From positions 1-60,290 of the forward strand of contig CANLCJ010000028.1 in the NCBI GenBank assembly GCA_947489085.1: a stretch of 60,290 nt of DNA. Direction: 5' to 3'. The position numbers and the translations under genes were made by a program. A model generated the notes under the pieces. That model was not told the DNA's origin and made no database searches. It saw nothing but the letters and a program-made list of their open reading frames with translations. How positions within the stretch are numbered: position 1 is the stretch's first letter; each line of letters begins with the position of its first letter. This stretch comes from an uncultured Flavobacteriaceae bacterium (GTDB lineage Bacteria > Bacteroidota > Bacteroidia > Flavobacteriales > Flavobacteriaceae). Positions 45,571 to 55,590 of this stretch are shown here, piece by piece.

Positions 45571-46845
45571 TTAGGCTACAAACAAAGGCTTATCCTTCAT
45601 CATAGCATTCACTTTTGTTTTTACTGTTTCTAAAACAGTTTCATCTTCAAAATTAGTTACAACATCGTCAATTAAATCTGCTATAGCTGCCATATCATCT
45701 GCCTTAAGTCCTCTAGTAGTAACGGCTGCAAGGCCAATTCTAATTCCAGATGTTACAAAAGGAGACTTATCATCGAAAGGCACCATGTTTTTATTTACGG
45801 TAATGTCTGCTTTTACAAGTGCTTGCTCTGCTTCTTTACCAGATATGTTTTTATTTCTTAAATCGATTAACATCATATGGTTATCCGTTCCTCCAGAAAT
45901 AATATTGTAATCTTTAGCCACTAATGCTTCTGCCATAGCAGCCGCATTTTTCTTGATTTGTAGTGTATAAGTTAAAAACTCGTCTGTTAACGCTTCTCCA
46001 AAAGCAATTGCTTTTGCTGCAATAATATGCTCTAGTGGCCCTCCTTGATTCCCTGGAAATACCGCAGAATCTAATAAAGAAGACATCTTTCTTAACTTGC
46101 CATTTTTTAATTTAATGCCAAACGGGTTTTCAAAATCTTTCCCCATTAGTATTAAACCACCTCTAGGCCCTCTTAACGTTTTATGCGTTGTAGTAGTAAC
46201 AATATGGCAATGTGGTAAAGGATCGTTTAAAATACCTTTAGCAATTAATCCAGAAGGATGCGATATATCTGCTAACAAAATAGCACCAACACTATCTGCT
46301 ATTGCTCTAAAACGCTTAAAATCTATATCTCTTGAGTAAGCAGAAGCACCAGCAATAATCAATTTAGGCTGCTCTTTAGTTGCTATCTCTTGAATTTTAT
46401 CATAATTTAAAACACCAGTTTCTTTTTCTACACCGTAAAACACAGGATTGTATAACCTTCCAGAGAAGTTTACAGGAGAACCATGCGTAAGGTGTCCGCC
46501 GTGCGATAAATCGAAACCTAAAATAGTATCGCCTGGCTTAATACATGCATGGTAAACCGCTGTATTTGCTTGACTTCCAGAGTGTGGTTGAACGTTAGCA
46601 TATTCAGCATTAAAAAGTGTTTTAGCACGTTCTATAGCAATCTGTTCCACTTCGTCCACAACCTCACAGCCACCGTAATAACGTTTTCCAGGATAACCCT
46701 CGGCATATTTATTAGTTAATACAGAACCAGCAGCTTCCATAACTTGTTCACTCACAAAATTCTCAGAGGCAATAAGTTCAATACCATGTAATTGGCGCTC
46801 TTTTTCGGCTTGTATCAGTTCAAAAATTTGTTCGTCGCGTTGCAT
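45571..46845 (-). CDS. glyA: Serine hydroxymethyltransferase
   Basis: 424 residues, full length. [44 protein letters not shown] and [15 protein letters not shown] (PLP-binding Lys) define the fold type I PLP enzyme. It interconverts serine and glycine and feeds one-carbon folate metabolism. Single leftward gene with a -7 box at 46874-46881 and a perfect terminator. It diverges from fahA. Confidence 0.98.
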   Translation of the reverse strand: MQRDEQIFELIQAEKERQLHGIELIASENFVSEQVMEAAGSVLTNKYAEGYPGKRYYGGCEVVDEVEQIAIERAKTLFNAEYANVQPHSGSQANTAVYHACIKPGDTILGFDLSHGGHLTHGSPVNFSGRLYNPVFYGVEKETGVLNYDKIQEIATKEQPKLIIAGASAYSRDIDFKRFRAIADSVGAILLADISHPSGLIAKGILNDPLPHCHIVTTTTHKTLRGPRGGLILMGKDFENPFGIKLKNGKLRKMSSLLDSAVFPGNQGGPLEHIIAAKAIAFGEALTDEFLTYTLQIKKNAAAMAEALVAKDYNIISGGTDNHMMLIDLRNKNISGKEAEQALVKADITVNKNMVPFDDKSPFVTSGIRIGLAAVTTRGLKADDMAAIADLIDDVVTNFEDETVLETVKTKVNAMMKDKPLFVA

Positions 46846-46873
46846 AAATTTTATTTGTCTTTAAATAATTGTG

Positions 46874-46881
46874 CAAAAATA
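46874..46881 (-). promoter_or_regulatory. glyA -7 box
   Basis: On the minus strand TATTTTTG fits TAnnTTTG; the predicted TSS is about 20 nt upstream of the start codon. Confidence 0.5.
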
Positions 46882-47005
46882 CTAAATACTATAGTTTTTA
46901 GCATTACATCCTATAAAATTACTAAGTAAGTTATGCACCATTTATTAACCCATTAAGAAAAATCATATTTTATTGTTTTTTTTCTAAAAAAAAGAAAAAA
47001 TTATG

Positions 47006-47013
47006 TAGGTTTG
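47006..47013 (+). promoter_or_regulatory. fahA -7 box
   Basis: TAGGTTTG fits TAnnTTTG, 23 nt before the ATG. Confidence 0.5.
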
Positions 47014-47036
47014 AGTATAAATAAAAAAAGAGAAAC

Positions 47037-48317
47037 ATGCCCTTGAACGCTAACAACCCAGATAGAACATCGTGGTTACACGTTGATAAAAATTCCGATT
47101 TCCCTATTCAGAACATTCCATTTGGTGTGTTTTTAACTCGAAATGATATAATTACCATTGGTACGCGTATTGGAGATACTGCTATAGACTTGGGGGCATT
47201 ACACCAACTAGGTTATTTTGATGGTATTGCATTAACAGACGATATTTTTCTTCAAGATTCTTTAAACGACTTTATTGCAGATGGTAGAAAAACTTGGCGT
47301 TCTGTTAGAAATAGGATTGCTGAAATTTTTGATGCAGAAAATACCTCCCTTAAAAATAACGTAAAACACAAAGAGATTGTACTTTTTAGGTTAGATGAAA
47401 TTGAAATGCAATTGCCTGTAGAAATTGGAGATTACACGAGTTTTTATTCGAGCATGGCACACGAAAAAAACACTGAAATTTACAACAGTATAGGCGAGGA
47501 ACTTATACCCAATTGGCTGCACATGCCCTTGGCACACCATAGTAGAAGCTCTTCTGTAATTCCTTCGGGCATTCCTGTACACAGACCAAAAGGCCAAATA
47601 CTACCTAAAGGCGCTGGTAAACCAACTTTAGATGCTAGTAAAGCTGTAGATTTTGAATTAGAAATGGCGTTTATTACGACAGATGCTAACGATCTGGGAG
47701 AACCTATTCCTGCTGAGGAAGCCGAGGAATACATCTTTGGGCTTGTACTTTTAAACGATTGGAGCGCGAGAGATATACAAAAATGGGAAAACCTACCTTT
47801 AGGGCCCTTCCTATCTAAAAATTTTGCTTCTGCCGTTTCACCTTGGATTATAACTTTAGATGCTCTAGAGCCTTTTAGAACTAACGGCCCAAAACCCGAG
47901 AAGCCACTACTCCCCTATTTAAAAACAAAGGGTGCAAAAAGTTTTGATATTAATCTAGAAGTTGGCATACAGCCAAAAGGTGCAAAAGAAACTATAATTA
48001 GCACCTCTAATTTTAAGCACGTGTATTGGAACATGTCGCAACAATTGGCGCACCATACTATAAATGGTTGCCCCATAAATTCTGGAGACTTAATGGGAAG
48101 CGGCACCATCTCTGGTCCTAATTGCAGCAGTTGTGGCTCTTTGTTAGAATTGACCCAGAAAGGAGAAAAACCTGTAATGATGAAAGATGGCACCGAGCGT
48201 AAATTTATAAAAGATAACGATACTGTAATTATACGTGGGTATTGCGAAAAAGATGGCACTCGTATTGGTTTTGGAGAAGTCTCTACCAAGTTACTTCCAG
48301 TATACACTAAGAAATAA
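47037..48317 (+). CDS. fahA: Fumarylacetoacetase
   Basis: 426 residues. The N-terminal SH3-like domain (SWLHVDKNSDFPIQNIPFG) and the catalytic FAH domain (YTSFYSSMAHEKN near 127, LVLLNDWSARDIQKWE, GSGTISGPNCSSCGSLLEL) are complete. It cleaves fumarylacetoacetate to fumarate and acetoacetate, the last step of tyrosine breakdown. Single gene with its own promoter and terminator; other homogentisate-pathway genes are not in the window. Confidence 0.97.
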   Translation: MPLNANNPDRTSWLHVDKNSDFPIQNIPFGVFLTRNDIITIGTRIGDTAIDLGALHQLGYFDGIALTDDIFLQDSLNDFIADGRKTWRSVRNRIAEIFDAENTSLKNNVKHKEIVLFRLDEIEMQLPVEIGDYTSFYSSMAHEKNTEIYNSIGEELIPNWLHMPLAHHSRSSSVIPSGIPVHRPKGQILPKGAGKPTLDASKAVDFELEMAFITTDANDLGEPIPAEEAEEYIFGLVLLNDWSARDIQKWENLPLGPFLSKNFASAVSPWIITLDALEPFRTNGPKPEKPLLPYLKTKGAKSFDINLEVGIQPKGAKETIISTSNFKHVYWNMSQQLAHHTINGCPINSGDLMGSGTISGPNCSSCGSLLELTQKGEKPVMMKDGTERKFIKDNDTVIIRGYCEKDGTRIGFGEVSTKLLPVYTKK

Positions 48318-48367
48318 CCTTTAGCCTTTTTGATGTTTTTTTAAAACATCAAGACTAAAAATACCAG

Positions 48368-48404
48368 CAGGCTTCTTAACTATACACCTAAGAAGCCTGT
48401 TTTA
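48368..48404 (+). terminator. fahA terminator
   Basis: 11-bp arms CAGGCTTCTTA and TAAGAAGCCTG followed by TTTTATT. A second, weaker hairpin (TGATGTTTT/AAAACATCA) lies upstream near 48330. Confidence 0.8.
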
Positions 48405-48584
48405 TTATACAAACTTAGTAGAGTTTCTTATCTTTTCGGCATAACTGTTGAAATAAGCTCGTATATACATAATAACAATGTATTGAGTTGATAAAACTTC
48501 TCCCTAATGGCAATACGGTAATACCAACCCTAGTGTTTAGTGGCGAATAACTCTGGTAAACTAAAAATACTAAAATTTAAACGT

Positions 48585-49766
48585 ATGAAAAAAGCTTTAC
48601 TTTATACCTCTTTTGCGGTCTTTTTACTGTTGTCTTGCAACACTAAAAAGCGTGTAGCTTCTGCTGTAAACTCTGGTAATTACGATCAAGCTATAACTAC
48701 TGCTCTAAGTAAATTAAGAAAAAACAAAGACAAAAAGCGCAATAGTGATTATGTACTTATTTTAAAAAATGCGTTCTCCAAAGTTCAAGAAAGAGACTTA
48801 AATAAAATTGCAAGACTTCGTCTAAACGATAATCCAGAATATTACAAAGAGATTTATGCCACTTATACCAATTTAGAGAAGCGCCAAGAAGCTATAAAAC
48901 CGCTCTTACCGCTTTACGTTGGTAGTAAGAACATTCCTTTTACGTTTACAAATTACAGTTCTAAAATTGAAAGTTCGAGATTGCAGTTGGCCGAACATTT
49001 ACACGCTAAAAGTGTAGCACTTATAAAATCTAATAACAAGTCTACTTTAAGAAACATCCATAAAGACCTTTCGTATCTAGAACGCATTTCTCCAAACTAT
49101 AAAAACACAAGAGCACTTTTAACAGAAACACACGAGCGTGGTAAAAATTACATTATTGTAACCATAAACAATAGAACAGAGCAAATTATCCCCCGACGTT
49201 TGGAAGAAGAACTGCTTAACTTCGATACTTACGGTTTAAATAAATTTTGGAGCGAATACCATGCACAAGAACTACCTGAAATACGTTACGATTATGCCAT
49301 GGAGCTCAACTTAAAACAAATAAACATTTCTCCAGAACGTATAAACGAACGAGAAATTTTAAGAGAACGGGAAATTAAAGACGGTTGGGATTACGAAAAA
49401 GACAGAAACGGAAATGTAGTAAAAGACAGTTTGGGCAACGATATTAAATACGAGAGATTTATAGTTGTTCGTGGCCGTATTTACGAAACCATACAAACAA
49501 AATCTACTCAAGTTATTGCAGATGTGGTTTATATAGACACCAATAGTCAACAAATATTAGATACATTTACCATAGACAGTGGTTATGTTTTCGAACATAT
49601 ATTTGCAAGATATAGAGGAGACAAACGCGCTCTGGTAGCAGATGATAGAATACTTATAAACAGTAGGCGCGTTCCTTTCCCTTCTAACGAACAAATGGTA
49701 TACGATAGCGGGGAAGATTTAAAACTCAAGTTAAAAGCTATTATTAGCAAGTATACCTTAAGATAA
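48585..49766 (+). CDS. Lipoprotein of unknown function
   Basis: 393 residues from ATG 48585, which gives MKKALLYTSFAVFLLLSC, a lipoprotein signal ending at the lipobox Cys; the upstream in-frame start adds 15 non-signal residues. A helical region (about 20-170) with TPR-like spacing (GNYDQAITTALSKLR, TYTNLEKRQEAIKPL) is followed by a strand-rich half with an RRLEEELLNFDTYGLNKFW segment and a possible second domain (about 230-390; KSTQVIADVVYIDT). No named family. It is probably anchored facing the periplasm, and is transcribed alone. Confidence 0.8.
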   Translation: MKKALLYTSFAVFLLLSCNTKKRVASAVNSGNYDQAITTALSKLRKNKDKKRNSDYVLILKNAFSKVQERDLNKIARLRLNDNPEYYKEIYATYTNLEKRQEAIKPLLPLYVGSKNIPFTFTNYSSKIESSRLQLAEHLHAKSVALIKSNNKSTLRNIHKDLSYLERISPNYKNTRALLTETHERGKNYIIVTINNRTEQIIPRRLEEELLNFDTYGLNKFWSEYHAQELPEIRYDYAMELNLKQINISPERINEREILREREIKDGWDYEKDRNGNVVKDSLGNDIKYERFIVVRGRIYETIQTKSTQVIADVVYIDTNSQQILDTFTIDSGYVFEHIFARYRGDKRALVADDRILINSRRVPFPSNEQMVYDSGEDLKLKLKAIISKYTLR

Positions 49767-49857
49767 CCTCGTATTTACACCCCATGTTGTTTAAATCTAT
49801 CATTAAATTTCCGATATAAGTAGGACTTACAAAACACCAAGATACACGCTACTGCAT

Positions 49858-51543
49858 TTAAAATGGTGCTTCGCAGGTTATGGTTAATGCCTCCAGTGTT
49901 ACAGGATGCGTAAATTGCAAACGCTCTGCATGCAAATGCAAGCGCTTGCCTTTGGTACCATAAAGATCGTCTCCTATTATGGGGCTGTTTAAACCATTAA
50001 CATGTGCCGCATGCACGCGCAACTGGTGCGTACGTCCAGTAACAGGGTAAAAATAAACCCGAGTAATTCCGTTTTTTACAGCGATAACCTCGTAATTGGT
50101 TTTTGCAAGTTTCCCATAGTCGTAACACACCAATTGCTGGGGTCTGTTATCCAAATCGACACGAAGCGGTAACTCTACAGTACCAGACGCCAATTGCAGT
50201 TCGCCTTCTAAAACAGCAACGTAGCGCTTTTTTACGGTGCGTGCTATAAATTGTTTTTGTAAATTTTTATGCGTTTTCTCATTTTTAGCAATCAGTAACA
50301 ATCCAGAGGTAGACATATCTAACCTATGTACCAATAAAGGCCCCTTTGCTTTAGGCAAGTAGCGACGCATTTTAGATAATACAGAAGTTTTAATATGCTT
50401 ACCCGGTACCGATAAAAACTCGTGAGGCTTATTTACCAACACTAAATAATCGTCCTCGTAAACAATTTCTAAGGGCGCATCGTGGTTTGGGATTTCAGAA
50501 ATAGGATTTTTTTCAACACAAAGCCCATCCATCATATGTCCTAAAATAGGCTCACATTTACTACGGCAAGAAGGATAGAATTGTTTGTGCTTTCGAATTT
50601 CAGATTTTGGAGACGCTCCCCACCAAAACTCTGCCATAGCTATAGGTTTCAGTTCGTTTTCATAAGCATATTGAAATAACTTAGGGGCAGCACACTCGCC
50701 CGATCCTGCTGGTGGCGTTGGCGTAACCGTATCTTTAAAAATAGCAAGCAAATCTTTAGTAACCCCCTTAGCATTTAAAAAACGGTATTGTTGGTGCAAA
50801 CGGTTTTGTAAAGATGCAGATAATGTTGCACGCTCCGTTTTTAAAAGCTTTATAGGGTTTAAAAGTGCTTCTAGCTTTAATTTAGCTTTTGCAATACTAG
50901 CTTCACCAGCCTTTTTTAAATCTTTTAACCTGTAATGGTAGTATATGCTTTGTTTTTTTAAATCTTGATCTAAGGCATCAAATTCTACCGCAGTTAAATT
51001 AGCTTTTGCCTCTACACGTTGTGCGTTTCTAACTTTTTTCTGGGCTTTAATTTTAGCTTTAAAGGCTTTTAAATCTGCTTCACTTTGTGCTATACACGTC
51101 TCTAAAGCACTATTGGCCTTAGCAAGATCGCTGCTGTTTTCCAAAGCTTCTATTTCACCATTTAAAACATTTAGTCTAGCCTCTCCTATTTTATAAAATC
51201 CTTCAGGTTGTAAAGTATCGAACACAGTAGGCACAAAACCGTTTACAAAATTACTTTCTCCCAATTTGCCTGAAAATGCAGCAAGATACCCGAGTTGTTT
51301 TGCTTTATCTTCTACTACCATAACACCAAACATTTTTCCTATTTGCAATCCTGTTTGTGTACTATCTAGTCCGAAATTATGTTCGAAATCAGTTTGGCAC
51401 TCTAAATAAGATTGCAATTGTTCCGCAGCCATTACACTTAAAGTATGTGGCGTATAATAAAATGGAAATGTAAACGCTTTGGGCAACTCTGCCTTTTGGT
51501 TTAAAACTAATGGGTGGAATAATTCGCATCCAAAGTTCTTCAT
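49858..51543 (-). CDS. RluA-family pseudouridine synthase with long N-terminal extension
   Basis: 561 residues, about twice the usual RluA length. The catalytic domain is C-terminal (about 350-561): LVLVNKPHEFLSVPG, LLVHRLDMSTSGLLLIAK with the catalytic Asp, and YFYPVTGRTHQLRVHAAH. Residues 1-350 form an unusual extension with a long charged helical segment (about 130-250, Lys/Glu/Ala-rich, coiled-coil-like) and a Cys-containing segment CRSKCEPILG. Such extended forms occur in Bacteroidota and some other phyla. It converts uridine to pseudouridine in structured RNA; the target site is unknown. Confidence 0.9.
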   Translation of the reverse strand: MKNFGCELFHPLVLNQKAELPKAFTFPFYYTPHTLSVMAAEQLQSYLECQTDFEHNFGLDSTQTGLQIGKMFGVMVVEDKAKQLGYLAAFSGKLGESNFVNGFVPTVFDTLQPEGFYKIGEARLNVLNGEIEALENSSDLAKANSALETCIAQSEADLKAFKAKIKAQKKVRNAQRVEAKANLTAVEFDALDQDLKKQSIYYHYRLKDLKKAGEASIAKAKLKLEALLNPIKLLKTERATLSASLQNRLHQQYRFLNAKGVTKDLLAIFKDTVTPTPPAGSGECAAPKLFQYAYENELKPIAMAEFWWGASPKSEIRKHKQFYPSCRSKCEPILGHMMDGLCVEKNPISEIPNHDAPLEIVYEDDYLVLVNKPHEFLSVPGKHIKTSVLSKMRRYLPKAKGPLLVHRLDMSTSGLLLIAKNEKTHKNLQKQFIARTVKKRYVAVLEGELQLASGTVELPLRVDLDNRPQQLVCYDYGKLAKTNYEVIAVKNGITRVYFYPVTGRTHQLRVHAAHVNGLNSPIIGDDLYGTKGKRLHLHAERLQFTHPVTLEALTITCEAPF

Positions 51544-51612
51544 AAGGAAATGTAATTTTTAGTTGTAGCAAGCTCCATAAATCGCTTAAAAACAAACAAA
51601 TTGGTACACATA

Positions 51613-52032
51613 TTATTTCTTTTTAGAGACATACTCTAAAAAATTACCAGAGCTAATTTGCTCTAATCCAACAACACTTTTATTATAAACGTAAACCCAA
51701 GCTTTATAAGTTTTAGCTTCTTCTAAATGTACATCTACAAGCGCTCTAGTAAATAAACTGTTTGTTATAGAAACGGCATCTACGCCTTCGTATTCATCTA
51801 AAGTGCTAAATACTGTATCCACATCGTCTGTTAAGATTTCATATAGTGTACCGTAAACTTTATCTAAGTGCGACGTACTTAAGGTAACACCAGGAAACCA
51901 AGACACTTTGTAAAGTTTAGCAGTAATATAGCCTTTACCCAAACATTTAGAATGTGCGGAAAGGTACTGCGAAAGTTCTGTATCTACAGCTTCCTGTAAA
52001 GTGCCGTAAACAAATAAACGATTGGTATGCAA
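51613..52032 (-). CDS. Gamma-glutamylcyclotransferase-like (AIG2) protein
   Basis: 139 residues. The fold signature RLFVYGTLQ at the N-terminus, GKGYITAKLYKVSWFPGV, VYGTLYEI and LDEYEGV match the AIG2/gamma-glutamylcyclotransferase-like family; the Glu of the DEYEG segment aligns with the family's catalytic acid. The enzyme class forms 5-oxoproline from gamma-glutamyl peptides, though many members have unknown substrates. It ends 69 nt before the RluA-type start and lies 7 nt after ytxJ. Confidence 0.85.
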   Translation of the reverse strand: MHTNRLFVYGTLQEAVDTELSQYLSAHSKCLGKGYITAKLYKVSWFPGVTLSTSHLDKVYGTLYEILTDDVDTVFSTLDEYEGVDAVSITNSLFTRALVDVHLEEAKTYKAWVYVYNKSVVGLEQISSGNFLEYVSKKK

Positions 52033-52039
52033 TTAAAAA

Positions 52040-52429
52040 TTAAATAAAACGATTGAGATCCATGGCATTAATCTGGCCATGAGATGCATGTGCTACTAAC
52101 ATGCCGTTTTTAATAACCAACAATTGTGGAGACTCGTGTAACAGTTGAAAAGCATACCCTACCTCGTCAGATATGTTTCTGTAATTTAATAAGTCTAAAT
52201 AATAAAGGTCGAAATCTTTTTCGCTAAAATTATATTGTTCCACAAATTGACGTTGTACCATACTACTAATGCCACAGCGCGTAGAATGTTTAAATATAAG
52301 TTGTGGCTTTATACGAGATGTTTTTTTTATGTACGGAATTTGTTTTAAATCGTTTAAAAGAATCCATGGTAATACTTTCTCTTCCTTTTTCTCTTTACTA
52401 CCTCCAAAAAATTTATTCAATAATCCCAT
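52040..52429 (-). CDS. ytxJ: Bacillithiol-system redox protein YtxJ
   Basis: 129 residues, thioredoxin-like fold. The single active-site Cys52 lies in LIFKHSTRCGISSMV, the hallmark of YtxJ, a monothiol bacilliredoxin-like protein used in organisms that make bacillithiol. ESPQLLVIKNG carries the cis-Pro-like segment. It is probably co-transcribed with the AIG2-like gene 7 nt downstream and diverges from clpB, a stress chaperone gene. Confidence 0.92.
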   Translation of the reverse strand: MGLLNKFFGGSKEKKEEKVLPWILLNDLKQIPYIKKTSRIKPQLIFKHSTRCGISSMVQRQFVEQYNFSEKDFDLYYLDLLNYRNISDEVGYAFQLLHESPQLLVIKNGMLVAHASHGQINAMDLNRFI

Positions 52430-52648
52430 AATACTATTACTTCATCTTAAATTATTACTATGTGTACTCTAACCTATAGTTTACTACCTTAAGTCGTTTT
52501 ACGTTGAAAAACTTACATACTGACTAAACGTCATTCAAATCGCACCTTTTCAAGACATTTTGTTGTAAAATGTGTCATTTCATCGATTGGTAAGGTAATT
52601 GACTATTGAGATGTAAAGTTAAGTAAAAAGGAACTAAAAATACGACAA

Positions 52649-55252
52649 ATGAATTTGAATAATTATACCATTAAATCCCAAGAAGCGCTGCAAAAAGCAC
52701 AGCTTTTTGCTCAAGAATTTGGACACCAAAATATAGAAAACGAACACCTTTTTAAAGGTATTTTAGATATTGACGCTAATGTACTCCCATTTTTGCTAAA
52801 AAAACTCAATGTAAATACGGCCATTTTACAACAAGCAGTCGATAAACAACTTGAAAGTTTTCCTAAAGTTTCTGGCGCAGACCTCATGCTCTCAAGAGAA
52901 ACCAACAAAACGTTAAATGAGGCTACACTTATTGCGAAACACAAGAAAGACGATTTCGTATCAATTTCGCATTTAATACTCGCTATATTTAAGTCTAAAA
53001 GTAAAATTTCTCAAATGCTAAAAGACCAAGGCGTTACTCTAAAAATGCTGGAAACTGCCGTAGACGAGTTGAGAAAAGGTGCGCCTGTTACCTCTCAAAA
53101 TCAAGAGGATACTTATAATGCTTTAGCCAAGTATGCTAAAAATTTAAACCAACTGGCAAGCGATGGAAAACTAGACCCTGTTATTGGTAGGGACGAAGAA
53201 ATTCGAAGAATACTACAGATACTATCCAGACGCACCAAAAACAACCCTATTCTAGTAGGAGAACCCGGAACTGGTAAAACTGCAATAGCAGAGGGTTTAG
53301 CACACCGTATCGTAGATGGTGATGTGCCAGAAAATTTAAAAAACAAACAAATTTTTGCTCTGGATATGGGCGCGCTTATAGCAGGTGCTAAATATAAAGG
53401 CGAATTTGAAGAGCGTTTAAAAGCTGTAATTAAAGAGGTTACAACTAGCGAGGGCGATATTGTTCTCTTTATAGACGAAATACATACACTTGTAGGTGCA
53501 GGTGGTGGCCAAGGTGCCATGGATGCTGCTAACATTTTAAAACCAGCTTTAGCCAGAGGAGAACTAAGAGCTGTTGGGGCAACAACCTTAGACGAGTACC
53601 AAAAGTATTTTGAAAAAGATAAAGCACTAGAGCGCCGTTTCCAAAAAGTAATTGTAAACGAGCCAGATACCGAAAGTGCCATTTCTATACTTAGAGGTAT
53701 TAAAGAAAAGTACGAAACACACCACAAAGTGCGTATAAAAGACGATGCAATCATTGGCGCTGTAGAGTTATCGCAGCGGTACATTACCAATCGATTTTTA
53801 CCCGACAAGGCCATAGATTTAATGGACGAAGCTGCGTCTAAAATGCGAATGGAAATCAACTCTAAACCCGAAGAACTCGATGTTTTAGATAGAAAAATCA
53901 TGCAATTGGAAATTGAAATAGAAGCCATAAAACGCGAAAAAGACGATATAAAATTAAAGTCTTTACGTGCAGAATTGGCCAATTTAAAAGAGCAACGCCA
54001 TGGTTTAAATGCGAGATGGAAAAGCGAAAAAGATATTGTAGACCAAATTCAAAACGCCAAACAAACCATAGAGAACTTTAAATTGGAGGCTGAAAAAGCG
54101 GAGCGTGAGGGCGATTATGGAAAAGTAGCCGAGCTGCGCTATGGTAAAATTAAAGAGACCGAATTGGAATTGGAAACCCTGCAAAAACAAATGCAGGAAC
54201 AGGCAGAACACGCACTTATTAAAGAAGAGGTAACCTATGACGATATTGCCGAAGTGGTGGCCAAATGGACAGGAATACCGGTAACAAAAATGCTGCAAAG
54301 CGAACGCGAAAAGCTTTTAAAACTAGAAGACGAATTGCATAAGCGTGTTGTAGGCCAAGAAGAAGCTATAGAAGCCGTTAGCGATGCCGTTAGGAGAAGT
54401 CGTGCTGGCTTGCAAAACCCCAAACGCCCCATTGGCTCCTTTCTGTTTCTTGGCACCACTGGTGTGGGTAAAACCGAACTGGCAAAAGCCTTAGCCGAGT
54501 ATCTATTTGATGATGAAACAGCAATGACAAGAATAGATATGAGTGAATACCAGGAACGCCACGCCGTAAGCCGATTGGTAGGTGCGCCTCCTGGATATGT
54601 GGGTTACGATGAAGGTGGGCAACTAACAGAGGCTGTAAGGCGCAAGCCCTACTCCGTTGTGCTTCTGGATGAAATTGAAAAGGCACACCCTGATACATTT
54701 AACATCTTATTACAGGTTTTAGACGAAGGACACTTAACAGATAATAAAGGCAGGGTTGCCGATTTTAAGAATACCATTATAATAATGACTTCCAACATAG
54801 GCAGCCAAGTTATACAAGACCGTTTCGATGCCACAAAGGATATTGATACGGCTATAGAAGCCGCCAAAGTTGATGTTTTAGCGCTTTTAAAGCAAAGTGT
54901 AAGACCAGAGTTTTTAAACCGAATAGACGATACTGTTATGTTTACACCCTTGTCTAAAAGTAATATTTTAGACATTGTAAAACTACAGCTAAAAGGTGTT
55001 GGAAGCGTTTTAAAACAACAAAACATTGTTTTCGATACTACTCCCGAAGCGGTAAATTATCTGGCAGACAAAGGGTACAATCCAGAGTATGGCGCAAGAC
55101 CTGTAAAGAGGGTCATTCAAAAAGACGTTTTAAATGCATTGAGCAAAGACATTTTATCTGGCAAGGTAACTACAGATAGTATTATTTTACTGGATGCTTT
55201 CGATAATGTATTAGTATTTAGAAACCAAAACGACCTTGTTGAAAGCTTGTAA
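52649..55252 (+). CDS. clpB: ATP-dependent chaperone ClpB
   Basis: 867 residues, full length. N-terminal Clp repeat domain (about 1-145), first AAA+ module (GEPGTGKT at about 205, [13 protein letters not shown]), a coiled-coil middle domain (about 405-525) and a second AAA+ module ([25 protein letters not shown]). The middle domain marks ClpB (a disaggregase working with DnaK) rather than ClpA or ClpC. The sequence is ClpB-like, not the T6SS ClpV form, so its position at the start of the T6SS cassette array is probably only a landing site. Confidence 0.97.
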   Translation: MNLNNYTIKSQEALQKAQLFAQEFGHQNIENEHLFKGILDIDANVLPFLLKKLNVNTAILQQAVDKQLESFPKVSGADLMLSRETNKTLNEATLIAKHKKDDFVSISHLILAIFKSKSKISQMLKDQGVTLKMLETAVDELRKGAPVTSQNQEDTYNALAKYAKNLNQLASDGKLDPVIGRDEEIRRILQILSRRTKNNPILVGEPGTGKTAIAEGLAHRIVDGDVPENLKNKQIFALDMGALIAGAKYKGEFEERLKAVIKEVTTSEGDIVLFIDEIHTLVGAGGGQGAMDAANILKPALARGELRAVGATTLDEYQKYFEKDKALERRFQKVIVNEPDTESAISILRGIKEKYETHHKVRIKDDAIIGAVELSQRYITNRFLPDKAIDLMDEAASKMRMEINSKPEELDVLDRKIMQLEIEIEAIKREKDDIKLKSLRAELANLKEQRHGLNARWKSEKDIVDQIQNAKQTIENFKLEAEKAEREGDYGKVAELRYGKIKETELELETLQKQMQEQAEHALIKEEVTYDDIAEVVAKWTGIPVTKMLQSEREKLLKLEDELHKRVVGQEEAIEAVSDAVRRSRAGLQNPKRPIGSFLFLGTTGVGKTELAKALAEYLFDDETAMTRIDMSEYQERHAVSRLVGAPPGYVGYDEGGQLTEAVRRKPYSVVLLDEIEKAHPDTFNILLQVLDEGHLTDNKGRVADFKNTIIIMTSNIGSQVIQDRFDATKDIDTAIEAAKVDVLALLKQSVRPEFLNRIDDTVMFTPLSKSNILDIVKLQLKGVGSVLKQQNIVFDTTPEAVNYLADKGYNPEYGARPVKRVIQKDVLNALSKDILSGKVTTDSIILLDAFDNVLVFRNQNDLVESL

Positions 55253-55302
55253 AACAACATTCCTTAGTATTTGAATACCAAATGTAAGTTATAGAACAAT
55301 AA

Positions 55303-55395
55303 AGCGTCTTAAAGTATATAGTTTAAAAGTTTAGTTAATTAGTTAGTTTTAAAAGCAACACCATTTTTCTTCATGTAATGGTGTTGCTTTTTTTT
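55303..55395 (+). repeat. Repeat B, partial copy B0
   Basis: The 3' part of repeat B: a degenerate TATAGTTTAAAAGTTTAG tract, a short TTAG array and the GCAACACCATT hairpin. The upstream half present in B1-B4 (caatacatacg, gttagttttcaaatag) is absent. Confidence 0.8.
55351..55395 (+). terminator. clpB/B0 terminator
   Basis: AAAGCAACACCATT (55352-55365) pairs with AATGGTGTTGCTTT (55377-55390), followed by a T tract. Confidence 0.9.
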
Positions 55396-55400
55396 ATGCC

Positions 55401-55559
55401 CCCTTATCTGGCATGTGCAAACGTTGTCAGACAATAAATAACCTTAATAAAACCACATAAATTCATACACTTGTAGTTGTAAATTATTTGCATATTGTAA
55501 AAAATATTTTAGATTTATAGCGTGAATAACATGCATTAGTGCTTGTTATTGGATTGTTG
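55401..55559 (+). repeat. Leader repeat C, copy 1
   Basis: 159 bp that aligns without gaps to 58051-58209, about 82% identical by hand count. It ends 31 nt before the first effector ATG. A candidate promoter, TTG-N19-TAGATTTA, lies near its middle. Confidence 0.85.
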
Positions 55560-55590
55560 ACAACAAGGCTGATAACAGAACGCGAAAGAA

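Larger units (their letters stand above)
55253..55590. other. clpB downstream region: partial repeat B and leader C copy 1
   Basis: Contains the partial repeat B0 with its hairpin (55351-55395) and leader repeat C1 (55401-55559). No gene. Confidence 0.8.

Noticed and set aside
52649-55252. ClpV (T6SS sheath disassembly ATPase) at the start of the T6SS cassette array
   Set aside because: The long middle domain and overall motifs are those of general ClpB, and it has its own upstream region and terminator.
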